Source: Desulfuribacillus stibiiarsenatis (GTDB lineage: Bacteria > Bacillota > Bacilli > Desulfuribacillales > Desulfuribacillaceae). Taken from it: a stretch of 40,636 bases of DNA. Under the pieces are notes generated by a model, which saw only the letters and a program-made list of their open reading frames with translations, did no database searches and was not told where the DNA came from. The position numbers were made by a program, and so were the translations under genes. This document shows positions 1 through 6,649 of the stretch, one piece after another; positions within the stretch are counted from its first letter, which is position 1, and every line of letters begins with the position of its first letter. Location: positions 1-40,636 of the forward strand of contig NZ_MJAT01000008.1 in assembly GCF_001742305.1 (NCBI RefSeq), in the 5' to 3' direction.

Positions 1-2
1 CT

Positions 3-197
3 ACTCCTAAAGGGGCCTCCGCTAGTGCCGCTATATACAGCATCATCGAGACAGCAAAAGCAAATGGACTGAACATATACAGCTACCTAAACTATCTTCT
101 CTTATACATGCCGGATACTGATTACCGGAATAGGCCAGAAGATTTAGAAGATTTAATGCCTTGGTCTCCGCGTATACTAGCTGAATGCAAGAACTAG
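3..197 (+). CDS. IS66-family transposase, C-terminal part (cut by window edge)
   Basis: The first 64 codons in frame 3 read as the end of an IS66 TnpC transposase. The motif SAAIYSIIETAKANGL and the closing DLMPWSP segment are typical of the C-terminal end of this DDE transposase family. The protein would catalyse cut and paste of its own element. The 5' part lies outside the window, so it cannot be said whether the gene is intact. The next gene faces the other way, so the element borders the Panacea module. The family call is firm because the motif order is right; the activity is unknown. Confidence 0.85.
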   Translation, partial: TPKGASASAAIYSIIETAKANGLNIYSYLNYLLLYMPDTDYRNRPEDLEDLMPWSPRILAECKN

Positions 198-247
198 TGC
201 CACATGGTATTAGTTCTTTTTTGGCACCCTGTTATTGAGCGGTTACC
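198..247 (+). mobile_element. Likely right end of the IS66 element
   Basis: About 40 bases after the transposase stop the sequence GAGCGGTTAC appears, which resembles the complement of the GTAA-starting terminal repeat of IS66 elements. Only one end is in the window, so the repeat cannot be matched to its partner and the target duplication cannot be seen. Confidence 0.35.
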
Positions 248-284
248 ATTAATAACTCCTCCTTAGATCTTTAGAAATAAAAAA

Positions 285-304
285 ATCACCACATTTGTGG
301 TGAT
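285..304 (-). terminator. Rho-independent terminator after the 34-residue peptide gene
   Basis: ATCACCACA and TGTGGTGAT form a nine-base-pair stem with a two-base loop. On the minus strand it is followed by a T run. It lies just after the stop of the small membrane peptide gene and also separates it from the IS66 end. Confidence 0.8.
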
Positions 305-314
305 CAACATTGTC

Positions 315-419
315 TTAATCAATTTTTCTTAGCAACCAGTCTATAAATCCCAGAATTTGCGAATTAAAGAATCCGACTAGTAGTACTATGAGTAATATGT
401 AAAGAAATATATAAATCAA
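315..419 (-). CDS. 34-residue hydrophobic membrane peptide
   Basis: A TTG start follows a strong AGGGAGG ribosome binding site at a normal distance. The peptide starts MIYIFLYILLIVLLVGFF and ends DWLLRKID: one membrane span followed by a short tail with a tryptophan and basic residues. The gene is enclosed by its own terminators, at 285-304 and 441-466. Size, single span and basic tail recall type I toxins of the Fst/Ldr kind, but no antisense RNA was identified and the likeness is only in layout. It could also be a small accessory membrane protein. Confidence 0.5.
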   Translation of the reverse strand: MIYIFLYILLIVLLVGFFNSQILGFIDWLLRKID

Positions 420-440
420 AAGTCTCCCTCCCTAAAATAA

Positions 441-466
441 AAAGCACTCTATTGTAGAGTGCTTTT
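441..466. terminator. Bidirectional hairpin terminator
   Basis: AAAGCACTCTA pairs with TAGAGTGCTTT around a four-base loop, with A and T runs on both sides. It can end the minus-strand transcript of the 644-residue membrane protein gene, whose stop is about ten bases away, and it isolates the small peptide gene. Confidence 0.8.
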
Positions 467-478
467 ATTTCTAAAAAA

Positions 479-2413
479 TTATAATGATTGGAGTAATATC
501 TCTTTATATCTTTGTAAAAAGCTATTATCATTTAGAAATTCTAGACCATATTTTTCTTTATTATTTTTAATTCCTTCGAATAAGTGCTCGCAATAAGATT
601 CATTTACAGCTAGATTGACAAATTCAACTGGATTGTTATTCGGTTGTAAATTCATACGGTTTATATAAAGTTGTTGACCTAACAATAAGAACTTCAAACG
701 CGAACAACTATAATCGAATGTTTCTGAGTTAAAATGGAAAGTACCATCAATTATCTTATTTTGATAATCAATATTGCAAATTAAATCTTGGTTTTCTCTT
801 ACACTAGAAACGACATTCTCTATGTTAAACATTGAAAGCGCTAAGATAAGCTTATCACTCTTAAAATTCGAAATAAGAAACTTTATTAAAAAGCCAGACA
901 TAGAATGTGACAATAATTCTATGCTTTTTAACAGTGTTTTTAATAATGTGAATATCTCTAATTGTGTGTATTGATTTGCAATACCATTTTGAATAGAATT
1001 GGTCGGATAATTGTTGTTATTAATATTTACTCCATTAGATGTACTGTTTTTTGCTAGAGAATATGTAACTGAGCAAATAGTATTAATATCATTTTTTAAT
1101 AGTGATTGAGTTAAAAGTAATTCGTAAATACTAATAGAATCCTCTTTATTTATCTTTTCTAGTCTAGTAAGAAAAGGTTCAAAGCGAATAATATCCTTTT
1201 TAAGTAGCATCATAGATAACTCATATATTGAATTTAAATAAATGACTCTTAAATCAATAGTTGCTTCTTTCGGATATATATCAAAAATAACATCTATACA
1301 GTTTGTCATCTCTTCTATTTGATATTTATCACAATGGTAAAGAGTTAATGATATTTGATTTCTTAAAATTGCTTTATTTAGCAATTTAAATTCTTCAGAA
1401 TCAACATTATTGAGAACTGCATAGGTATAATTATCATATAGCCTTTTTTTCTTTTCTATATATATACTTAGTATAATATTAAAAAGTTTATTAGACGAAA
1501 TTTTATATAATTTATACATGTTATTGTTTAAACAAAATAATAGCATTTGGTATACACATTCAAAATAATAGTGAATACTATCGTATGTGTACACTCTTAT
1601 AGGCTTAAATATTTTAACCTTAGATATAAGTGGTAATATCCCTAATTCTATATTTAATAAATGTATATATTGTTTAAATTGCCACCGAAGATTTAGCATA
1701 TTTACAATATTTATTAAAAAGACTAAAGTTGAAATTATTGATATTAGAAAAAAAGTGCTCCAGATTGAATAAGCTATAAAATAATATAACGTTACGTAGT
1801 TCTCTCTTATTAGCATTTTCCTTTTTTCTATTTCCGATTTTATATCATTTTCTGAAAGACCGGGATTGCTTGAGACTAAAAATTCTATTTTTCTTTTTGT
1901 TTCCTTAGCCAATAGAGTTTCAATAGAACTATTTTTAATAGAAATATTTTTTTGAAGCATTAAGTTCTCCATAAAAAAACCAAGTGCAATAGTAACGATA
2001 CACATTACTATAAAGATTAATGATACAAGATGTTTTGAAATATTGTTTACAGAACTTACAGAAAAGCTTTTTTGCTCCTTAAAAGCAAACAAATATATTG
2101 TAAAACTAATTGAAGCAATCACACCTATAAATGTACTGCTCTTAGTTATTAATTCGATAGATAAAGAATCATTCGGATTATCTATTCCGATAATGTGATA
2201 AATGAATATAAGTATATCTGTTTTTTGGGAAATATCGAATATTAACCCGGCCCCAACAACTAGAGATCCTATAGAAATAACAACTACAATTGATGCTCCA
2301 ATAAGAAAGTTGATAATACTACCTATAATACTAAAAAAATAGCCACTAATAAATTGAACTATGGTTACTAGAGAGCCAACTATATATAAAAGGAATCTTT
2401 TGAAAAATACCAT
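479..2413 (-). CDS. Large membrane protein, candidate toxin/effector of a Panacea pair
   Basis: This is a 644-residue protein of no family I recognise. Its first 60 residues hold two or three hydrophobic spans. Further spans lie near 93-111, 129-147 and 212-241, with a charged coiled stretch at about 165-205 between them. Residues 245-644 form a soluble, probably helical region. It starts 10 bases after the Panacea-domain gene in the same direction, so the two are co-transcribed. Panacea domains are known antitoxins that neutralise many unrelated toxins, including membrane-acting ones, which makes this gene the expected toxic or effector partner. That role is inferred from position, not from the protein's own motifs. 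It is much larger than typical Panacea-linked toxins. Confidence 0.6.
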   Translation of the reverse strand: MVFFKRFLLYIVGSLVTIVQFISGYFFSIIGSIINFLIGASIVVVISIGSLVVGAGLIFDISQKTDILIFIYHIIGIDNPNDSLSIELITKSSTFIGVIASISFTIYLFAFKEQKSFSVSSVNNISKHLVSLIFIVMCIVTIALGFFMENLMLQKNISIKNSSIETLLAKETKRKIEFLVSSNPGLSENDIKSEIEKRKMLIRENYVTLYYFIAYSIWSTFFLISIISTLVFLINIVNMLNLRWQFKQYIHLLNIELGILPLISKVKIFKPIRVYTYDSIHYYFECVYQMLLFCLNNNMYKLYKISSNKLFNIILSIYIEKKKRLYDNYTYAVLNNVDSEEFKLLNKAILRNQISLTLYHCDKYQIEEMTNCIDVIFDIYPKEATIDLRVIYLNSIYELSMMLLKKDIIRFEPFLTRLEKINKEDSISIYELLLTQSLLKNDINTICSVTYSLAKNSTSNGVNINNNNYPTNSIQNGIANQYTQLEIFTLLKTLLKSIELLSHSMSGFLIKFLISNFKSDKLILALSMFNIENVVSSVRENQDLICNIDYQNKIIDGTFHFNSETFDYSCSRLKFLLLGQQLYINRMNLQPNNNPVEFVNLAVNESYCEHLFEGIKNNKEKYGLEFLNDNSFLQRYKEILLQSL

Positions 2414-2423
2414 ATTTCCTCAC

Positions 2424-2885
2424 CTAAGATAATAAGAGTTTATAATAATCTGTTATTTTGTCTTTAGAAATTACATTAGTGCTAGTCTCATTCGCCTTAA
2501 TTCCACCACGAGCTTCTAACCAAGGTCTTTCTTGATGGGAAAGTGTTTCTAAATACTTTCCTGTGAAAGAGCCATAACTTATCCATACTTCTTCTAAAAG
2601 TTTTTTTTGTTCTTCTGTTATATTAAGCGAAATTTCACTTGAGCATACTGGCAATATGTTATATCCATAGCCTTTGTAGACTTCGTATATTTCTCTATTC
2701 ACAGGCCCGTGCACCCAAGCTTCAAAATCTTCATCAAATAATGGCCGACCGTCAAATATAGCTAAATGCCAAGCTTGAGCATAGTATAATAATTTTTGTA
2801 ATTTTAGGTGTGTAATTTCATATTTAGAATTTGGTATATTTTTACATAAGAAAAAATTAGTTACGTCTTTTATAGATAACATCAT
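2424..2885 (-). CDS. Panacea (DUF4065/SocA-like) domain protein, probable antitoxin
   Basis: The 153-residue protein has the hallmarks of the SocA/GepA (DUF4065) family: THLKLQKLLYYAQAWHLA near residues 26-43, FEAWVHGPVNREIYEVYK near 55-72, and a C-terminal SHQERPWLEA motif. Such proteins act as antitoxins or proteolytic adaptors. The start chosen is the ATG after AGGAGGTGGTA; a longer reading from the upstream GTG would place that codon inside the ribosome binding site. It precedes the 644-residue membrane protein gene by 38 codon-free bases at most on the transcript, with no terminator between, as expected of an antitoxin-first operon. Confidence 0.85.
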   Translation of the reverse strand: MMLSIKDVTNFFLCKNIPNSKYEITHLKLQKLLYYAQAWHLAIFDGRPLFDEDFEAWVHGPVNREIYEVYKGYGYNILPVCSSEISLNITEEQKKLLEEVWISYGSFTGKYLETLSHQERPWLEARGGIKANETSTNVISKDKITDYYKLLLS

Positions 2886-2910
2886 TACCACCTCCTAATA
2901 ATTCAAGGCA

Positions 2911-2940
2911 ATTGTATCATTGTATTACGATTCATGTCAT
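2911..2940 (-). promoter_or_regulatory. Probable promoter of the Panacea operon
   Basis: Reading on the minus strand, ATGACA is followed after 18 bases by TACAAT, which carries a TG one base upstream (extended -10). It lies about 25 bases before the ribosome binding site of the Panacea gene and downstream of the 2946-2987 hairpin, so the pair has its own transcription start. Confidence 0.5.
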
Positions 2941-2945
2941 TAAAT

Positions 2946-2987
2946 CTTTCTGCCAGTTTGCTGCTTAACCGCAAATCTGGCAGAAAG
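2946..2987. terminator. Long inverted repeat at the end of the transfer operon
   Basis: CTTTCTGCCAG pairs perfectly with CTGGCAGAAAG, and the inner TTTGC/GCAAA continues the stem, with a nine-base loop. It lies directly after the tcpE-like gene. There is no strong T run, so termination is probable rather than certain; the structure marks the boundary between transfer operon and Panacea module. Confidence 0.55.
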
Positions 2988-2994
2988 AAACCAA

Positions 2995-3348
2995 TTACTG
3001 TTGAAAACGGACCCATTTCTGAACTTTTTTCCTAGTCCTGTTCAGAGTTTGACCCATGTTTCGATTCTTAGGCCGTGCGTAATATCGGATTACATCCAGA
3101 ACAAATCTGTGAATTCTCTTCCCATCTGGCTTTACTGCTCCATATAAGAACCACATAGTCATAGCAATCACAAAACCGCTTACAGGAGCCACCTGCACAG
3201 GGAGAATCATAAAAAAGATGGCTGTTGATATTAAAAAGGTCATTATGCTTACACTAAGCTGCAAAAACGTGACAGGGCCGAGCACAGGCCATACAAATTC
3301 TCGCTCAAACCTAAGTACCTTTGTATAGAATTTAATATTATGCTCCAA
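2995..3348 (-). CDS. TcpE-family conjugal transfer membrane protein
   Basis: The 117-residue protein has two closely spaced membrane spans at about 26-47 and 52-70 and a basic C-terminal tail, with the segment VRYYARPKN-like (IRYYARPKNR) that is typical of TcpE of Gram-positive conjugation systems (Tn916 Orf17 type). TcpE is an inner-membrane part of the mating channel. The TTG start follows GGAGGGCTATTC and overlaps the end of the upstream gene, which shows translational coupling. It is the last gene of the operon. In known systems the VirB4 ATPase gene follows here, but in this window a hairpin and the Panacea module follow instead. Confidence 0.75.
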   Translation of the reverse strand: MEHNIKFYTKVLRFEREFVWPVLGPVTFLQLSVSIMTFLISTAIFFMILPVQVAPVSGFVIAMTMWFLYGAVKPDGKRIHRFVLDVIRYYARPKNRNMGQTLNRTRKKVQKWVRFQQ

Positions 3349-3673
3349 GAATAGCCCTCCACGCTGCTCCTAACATGTTAATTGCATAATCTTTTGTATT
3401 AGAATTTAGGAGCGAAAGCCCAAGTCCGCCAAAGAAAAAGACTAACCCAAACCATAGAAACTTTCTTTGGATGCCTAACGTTATAAGATATATAGCCCAA
3501 GCCACAGCGGCTAGATACGTAGCCGTATCTACTATTCCTTCGAATAAGCTCTTTGGATTCCACGCAGCGTAAGTCGGGCCCATTACCAAGATAAATAAAA
3601 ACGTCAGAACTATACTCGCTGTTCTGACGTAGTGTTGTTGCTTATTTTCTAATTGCTTCTCATAAAGATTCAT
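3338..3673 (-). CDS. Small transfer-operon membrane protein (TcpD-like position)
   Basis: This 111-residue protein has a basic N-terminus, a span at about 18-36 that ends in an Ala-rich segment resembling a signal sequence, and two more spans at about 53-68 and 73-89. It lies between the TcpC and TcpE genes and overlaps both: the TAATG overlap at 3673 couples it to TcpC. Its position and topology match TcpD-like or VirB2-like small membrane proteins of conjugation channels. The sequence itself shows no diagnostic motif, so the role rests on context. Confidence 0.6.
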   Translation of the reverse strand: MNLYEKQLENKQQHYVRTASIVLTFLFILVMGPTYAAWNPKSLFEGIVDTATYLAAVAWAIYLITLGIQRKFLWFGLVFFFGGLGLSLLNSNTKDYAINMLGAAWRAILGA

Positions 3674-4539
3674 TATAATCCCACCTCAAATGTTTTAATT
3701 AGATATCTATCTACTGATTTCTCGGCAGTTATTTTGTAGATATGATTTAGTTCTAGACCCAGACCTTCTTTCTGTCTGGCAAGCACTACAAACTGAATCT
3801 CATCTCCTTTCTTGGCAATCGGAATTAATCTTACGAATTTAATTGTCCCTACCATGGGATTTGGTGCTAATTTCTGATCCTTAAAGAAGAATCCAATCTG
3901 GCTTTTATTCCCATTACCTAATGAACTTAGAAAACCTTCTACTAGCTTTTTCAGTTCAGCATCTTCATCTTCCGTAATGACAATAGGTGTGTGATTGATA
4001 TCTAGACCGTAACTTCGGTTTCGAGATTCTATAATAGGGCCTGAAAGTGGTTGTATCGCACCATCTTTGTACATTAGTGGGATTCTAACAGTTTCTACCT
4101 TTTGAATCGTTTCAGCTTCCCGGTTCTCGTTAAATATCTCTACTTCTCTTAGCATCATTACTTTTACCTCAGCGGTATTGTCGCTGAGTCTTATGACTTG
4201 ATCGACAGATGAAGCTATGACACGAGACCGGTATCGTGTATCGACACTGTAATTCATGATAGTTGGATTTAGAATTACATCTTGCCAAAGCTCTTTACCA
4301 TCTACATAATCAAACCATTTGTGAATAAGTACCGTTACAGCTCCATTGACCAAGGAAGGTTCGGAAAAGACATCGGCTTCCTCTTTTGTTACCTGGGTTA
4401 CTTCTTGTGTGATGTTATTGCCCCAGCCATCAAGCCAACCTAGTATGCCAACTCCGAAGATAATTAAGACTAAAACAGCAATCCCTTTGTTCAAAAATAT
4501 CTTCCATCGTGAAGTCTGGCTCCACTCTTTACCTCTCAT
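3673..4539 (-). CDS. TcpC-family conjugal transfer protein (VirB8-like)
   Basis: The 288-residue protein begins with a short basic cytoplasmic segment and one membrane span (about 17-36) followed by a large extracytoplasmic part. The stretch after the span (EPSLVNGAVTVLIHKWFDY) and the late VVLARQKEGLGLEL segment fit TcpC, which carries two NTF2-like domains related to VirB8 and is a scaffold of the Gram-positive mating channel. Start: ATG after AAGGAGGTGATACATA. It follows the replication-relaxation-like gene by 15 bases and overlaps the next gene, so the set is one operon. Confidence 0.8.
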   Translation of the reverse strand: MRGKEWSQTSRWKIFLNKGIAVLVLIIFGVGILGWLDGWGNNITQEVTQVTKEEADVFSEPSLVNGAVTVLIHKWFDYVDGKELWQDVILNPTIMNYSVDTRYRSRVIASSVDQVIRLSDNTAEVKVMMLREVEIFNENREAETIQKVETVRIPLMYKDGAIQPLSGPIIESRNRSYGLDINHTPIVITEDEDAELKKLVEGFLSSLGNGNKSQIGFFFKDQKLAPNPMVGTIKFVRLIPIAKKGDEIQFVVLARQKEGLGLELNHIYKITAEKSVDRYLIKTFEVGL

Positions 4540-4554
4540 TATGTATCACCTCCT

Positions 4555-5439
4555 TTACATATGAAAACCTTGAATGTATTGCAACTCATCATCCACTTTT
4601 AACACACCTAAAACCGGAGCAATCTCTTGTTTTATCTCGTAGTAGGGCATATTAACAATGGATGTGCGTTCGGAAGACTGACTAGTTTGCCAGACACTAG
4701 AAAGAACGCCCTCCTTCCCTAACTCTTCAAAGCTTGCTACAGCAAAGTATGGTGCATCTGCCTTGTCTACGAAAAAACGACTCCATGAAGAAAGCAGCTC
4801 TTGATGAAGTTTTTTCCCCATATAAACAAAAAGAAGAAGAATCTTATTGGATCCTCCTTCATAGCTCATTCTTAAAATATCGTAGTACGTATTCATCATT
4901 TCTCTTATTACAGATTTATCGGTTTTAGCAGATATTACACTTAAATACACAATACGTTTCTCATACCCTAAATTCGTGTTGTTTTGGCATTCAAACAACG
5001 CATTAAAAACTGGAATATAGCCTTTCTCATCTTCAGTATATCTTTTTAGTAGAGTTTTTCTTCCGGTCCACTCCGAGATGCTAAGTATCCCAGACTGGAT
5101 AATCTCACAGATCACTTGATTGGTAACTAAGATATTATAATAAGCTCCTGGTACCGTTTCCCACTCTTTTTCTCGGAAATAGTGAACTTCATTCCTTGCT
5201 TCGGCTATTTCTTTGGCAGCTCTTGGCGCTAGGTAGTATGCTTTTGCACCTCTTTTAGTAGCAAGGTCTATCTTGCGTATCTTTGGAGTTACCTCCATTG
5301 CATGTTTATCTTTAAAGGTACTTAACTTATGAATATATTCATATACCGTTTTGAGCTTATAGCCATTCACTATGGCTAACTGCTTCGCTGTCATGATTTC
5401 ATATTCATAAAGAGATTCAAGAATGTTATATAGTCCCAC
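4555..5439 (-). CDS. Replication-relaxation-like winged-helix protein
   Basis: The 294-residue protein opens with a winged-helix-like domain (residues about 1-90): LYEYEIMTAKQLAIVNGY, then a recognition-helix-like segment, then the GAKAYYLAPRAAKEIAEA stretch, an arrangement seen in replication-relaxation (Replic_Relax) proteins of Gram-positive mobile elements. Those proteins are linked to oriT processing. The remaining 200 residues are less distinctive. The GTG start overlaps the end of the upstream gene, and TcpC follows. No relaxase catalytic tyrosine or three-histidine motif is visible, so I call it an accessory or atypical relaxosome protein rather than a relaxase. Confidence 0.55.
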   Translation of the reverse strand: MGLYNILESLYEYEIMTAKQLAIVNGYKLKTVYEYIHKLSTFKDKHAMEVTPKIRKIDLATKRGAKAYYLAPRAAKEIAEARNEVHYFREKEWETVPGAYYNILVTNQVICEIIQSGILSISEWTGRKTLLKRYTEDEKGYIPVFNALFECQNNTNLGYEKRIVYLSVISAKTDKSVIREMMNTYYDILRMSYEGGSNKILLLFVYMGKKLHQELLSSWSRFFVDKADAPYFAVASFEELGKEGVLSSVWQTSQSSERTSIVNMPYYEIKQEIAPVLGVLKVDDELQYIQGFHM

Positions 5440-6241
5440 TTCCTTTCCTCCTAAACATATAATATGGATAATGCAAGTGCTTTGTTATAAACGGATTTAT
5501 CTTTTGCCATGTCCAATGGGGCAGAATAATACATTGGTTCCCTCGGTATACGATACCCATCACTTTCCATAGTTCCGTGTCACCCACTTCTCCGATAATA
5601 TACGGTATGTCATATATTGATGAATCCGATATATCGAGTGAATGCTGTTTGCTATATACTGATGTATCTGAGGTATCTGAGGTATTAAGTGTATCCGATG
5701 TACTGTCGTATTGATTTACCACTGGGTACTTGAATACCATGTCATACCGTACTGGTTGACCATATAATATATCTGATACCTCATAATCCTGTACTATACT
5801 TACTGATTTACGATACATAAATAGCCCCATCAATTCTTTTAGGAAGAAGTGATTGGGGCTTTCTTTGGCAGAATCTTTTTGAAAAGCAAGGGAGGCTAGG
5901 GATAACCATGTTGGTTCATCAGTCGTTATCAGTCCTTGTTCGACGATAATATTACCAAGCTTAATTTCTTCATCCATACGGGTGGCATCCTTTTGGTAGC
6001 CATCGTATTTATTCCTAGCTTTACTAAATTGAAAAGCTTTTCTCCATTCGTTCGTATTATCTACAGTAGATGTGATCCAACCGAAGTCTCTAATACGTTT
6101 CCGTATTGTTTCTTCGTAATGCTTCTTATCAAGTTTCCATATAGAAATAAGTTTTCGACGAATCTGACTAGAATGAACCTTTCCTAATTTCCTAAAAAAA
6201 TCAGGTTCTAAAGGACATTTTATATACTGGCTATGTCTCAT
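5426..6241 (-). CDS. Unknown transfer-operon protein with Ser/Asp/Thr-rich linker
   Basis: No family is recognised for this 271-residue protein. The ATG chosen is the second in frame, beginning MRHSQYIKC, because AAGAGGTG lies just before it; the earlier ATG has no binding site and would extend into the GC-rich block. Residues 1-180 look like a compact basic domain. About residues 190-205 form a low-complexity run of repeated TSDT units, followed by a C-terminal domain with WTWQKINPF. It overlaps the replication-relaxation-like gene by 14 bases, so it probably serves DNA processing or channel assembly. A similar Ser/Asp/Thr-rich run is in the 189-residue protein of the same operon. Confidence 0.6.
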   Translation of the reverse strand: MRHSQYIKCPLEPDFFRKLGKVHSSQIRRKLISIWKLDKKHYEETIRKRIRDFGWITSTVDNTNEWRKAFQFSKARNKYDGYQKDATRMDEEIKLGNIIVEQGLITTDEPTWLSLASLAFQKDSAKESPNHFFLKELMGLFMYRKSVSIVQDYEVSDILYGQPVRYDMVFKYPVVNQYDSTSDTLNTSDTSDTSVYSKQHSLDISDSSIYDIPYIIGEVGDTELWKVMGIVYRGNQCIILPHWTWQKINPFITKHLHYPYYMFRRKGSGTI

Positions 6242-6249
6242 GACTTTCA

Positions 6250-6480
6250 CCTCTTGTTCACCAGTTTGTTCGCTCACCCTCCGTGCTCTGTCGCTCGCCT
6301 TTCGTGCTTCGCTTGCCTTCGGCTCCGCCTCGGCCGTCCTCCTGCTCCGCCACTCGTCCGCGCAGGTCGTTCGTCACTCGTTCGTGTTGTTCCGTATGTT
6401 GCTCGATTCTCGTTTGTCTCACTCGTTCCTCGTTCCACAAACTCAAATCTGCGCCCACACTCCACACACTCACTCATTCC
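6250..6480. other. GC-rich block with strong purine/pyrimidine strand bias
   Basis: This block contrasts sharply with the AT-rich surroundings. The plus strand is nearly all C, T and G words such as CTCGTTCG and GCTCGC; the minus strand is a run of GAG, GAAC and GCGA words. No reading frame is excluded by stops for long stretches, so overlapping open frames appear on both strands, including a minus-strand one (6274-6477) that starts MSECVECGRRF after GGAGAGAGG. Their composition is low-complexity and I do not call them genes. The remainder up to 6649 (6481-6649) is AT-rich and holds nothing I can name. Origin-of-transfer or RNA-structural roles are possible. Confidence 0.5.
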
Positions 6481-6649
6481 TCTCTCCTGCTTATCCTATA
6501 TTTACACATCTTATAAACCGCACCATATCAAGGTTTATAGACGATTATGCGTGATTCACACTTCCATAGCTTTTACCACAATAATTACCTTATTTTTTTA
6601 CTGAACTTTTACTATTGCTCTTTCTATTACATTTACTATGGTTGTGAAT

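Noticed and set aside
4555-5439. A true relaxase
   Set aside because: There is no HUH histidine triad or other relaxase motif; the winged-helix start fits a replication-relaxation accessory protein better.
6233-6604. Several overlapping open frames on both strands in the GC-rich block
   Set aside because: They exist because the block has few A/T stop triplets; the products are low-complexity Arg/Ser/Leu runs. Only the block itself is annotated.
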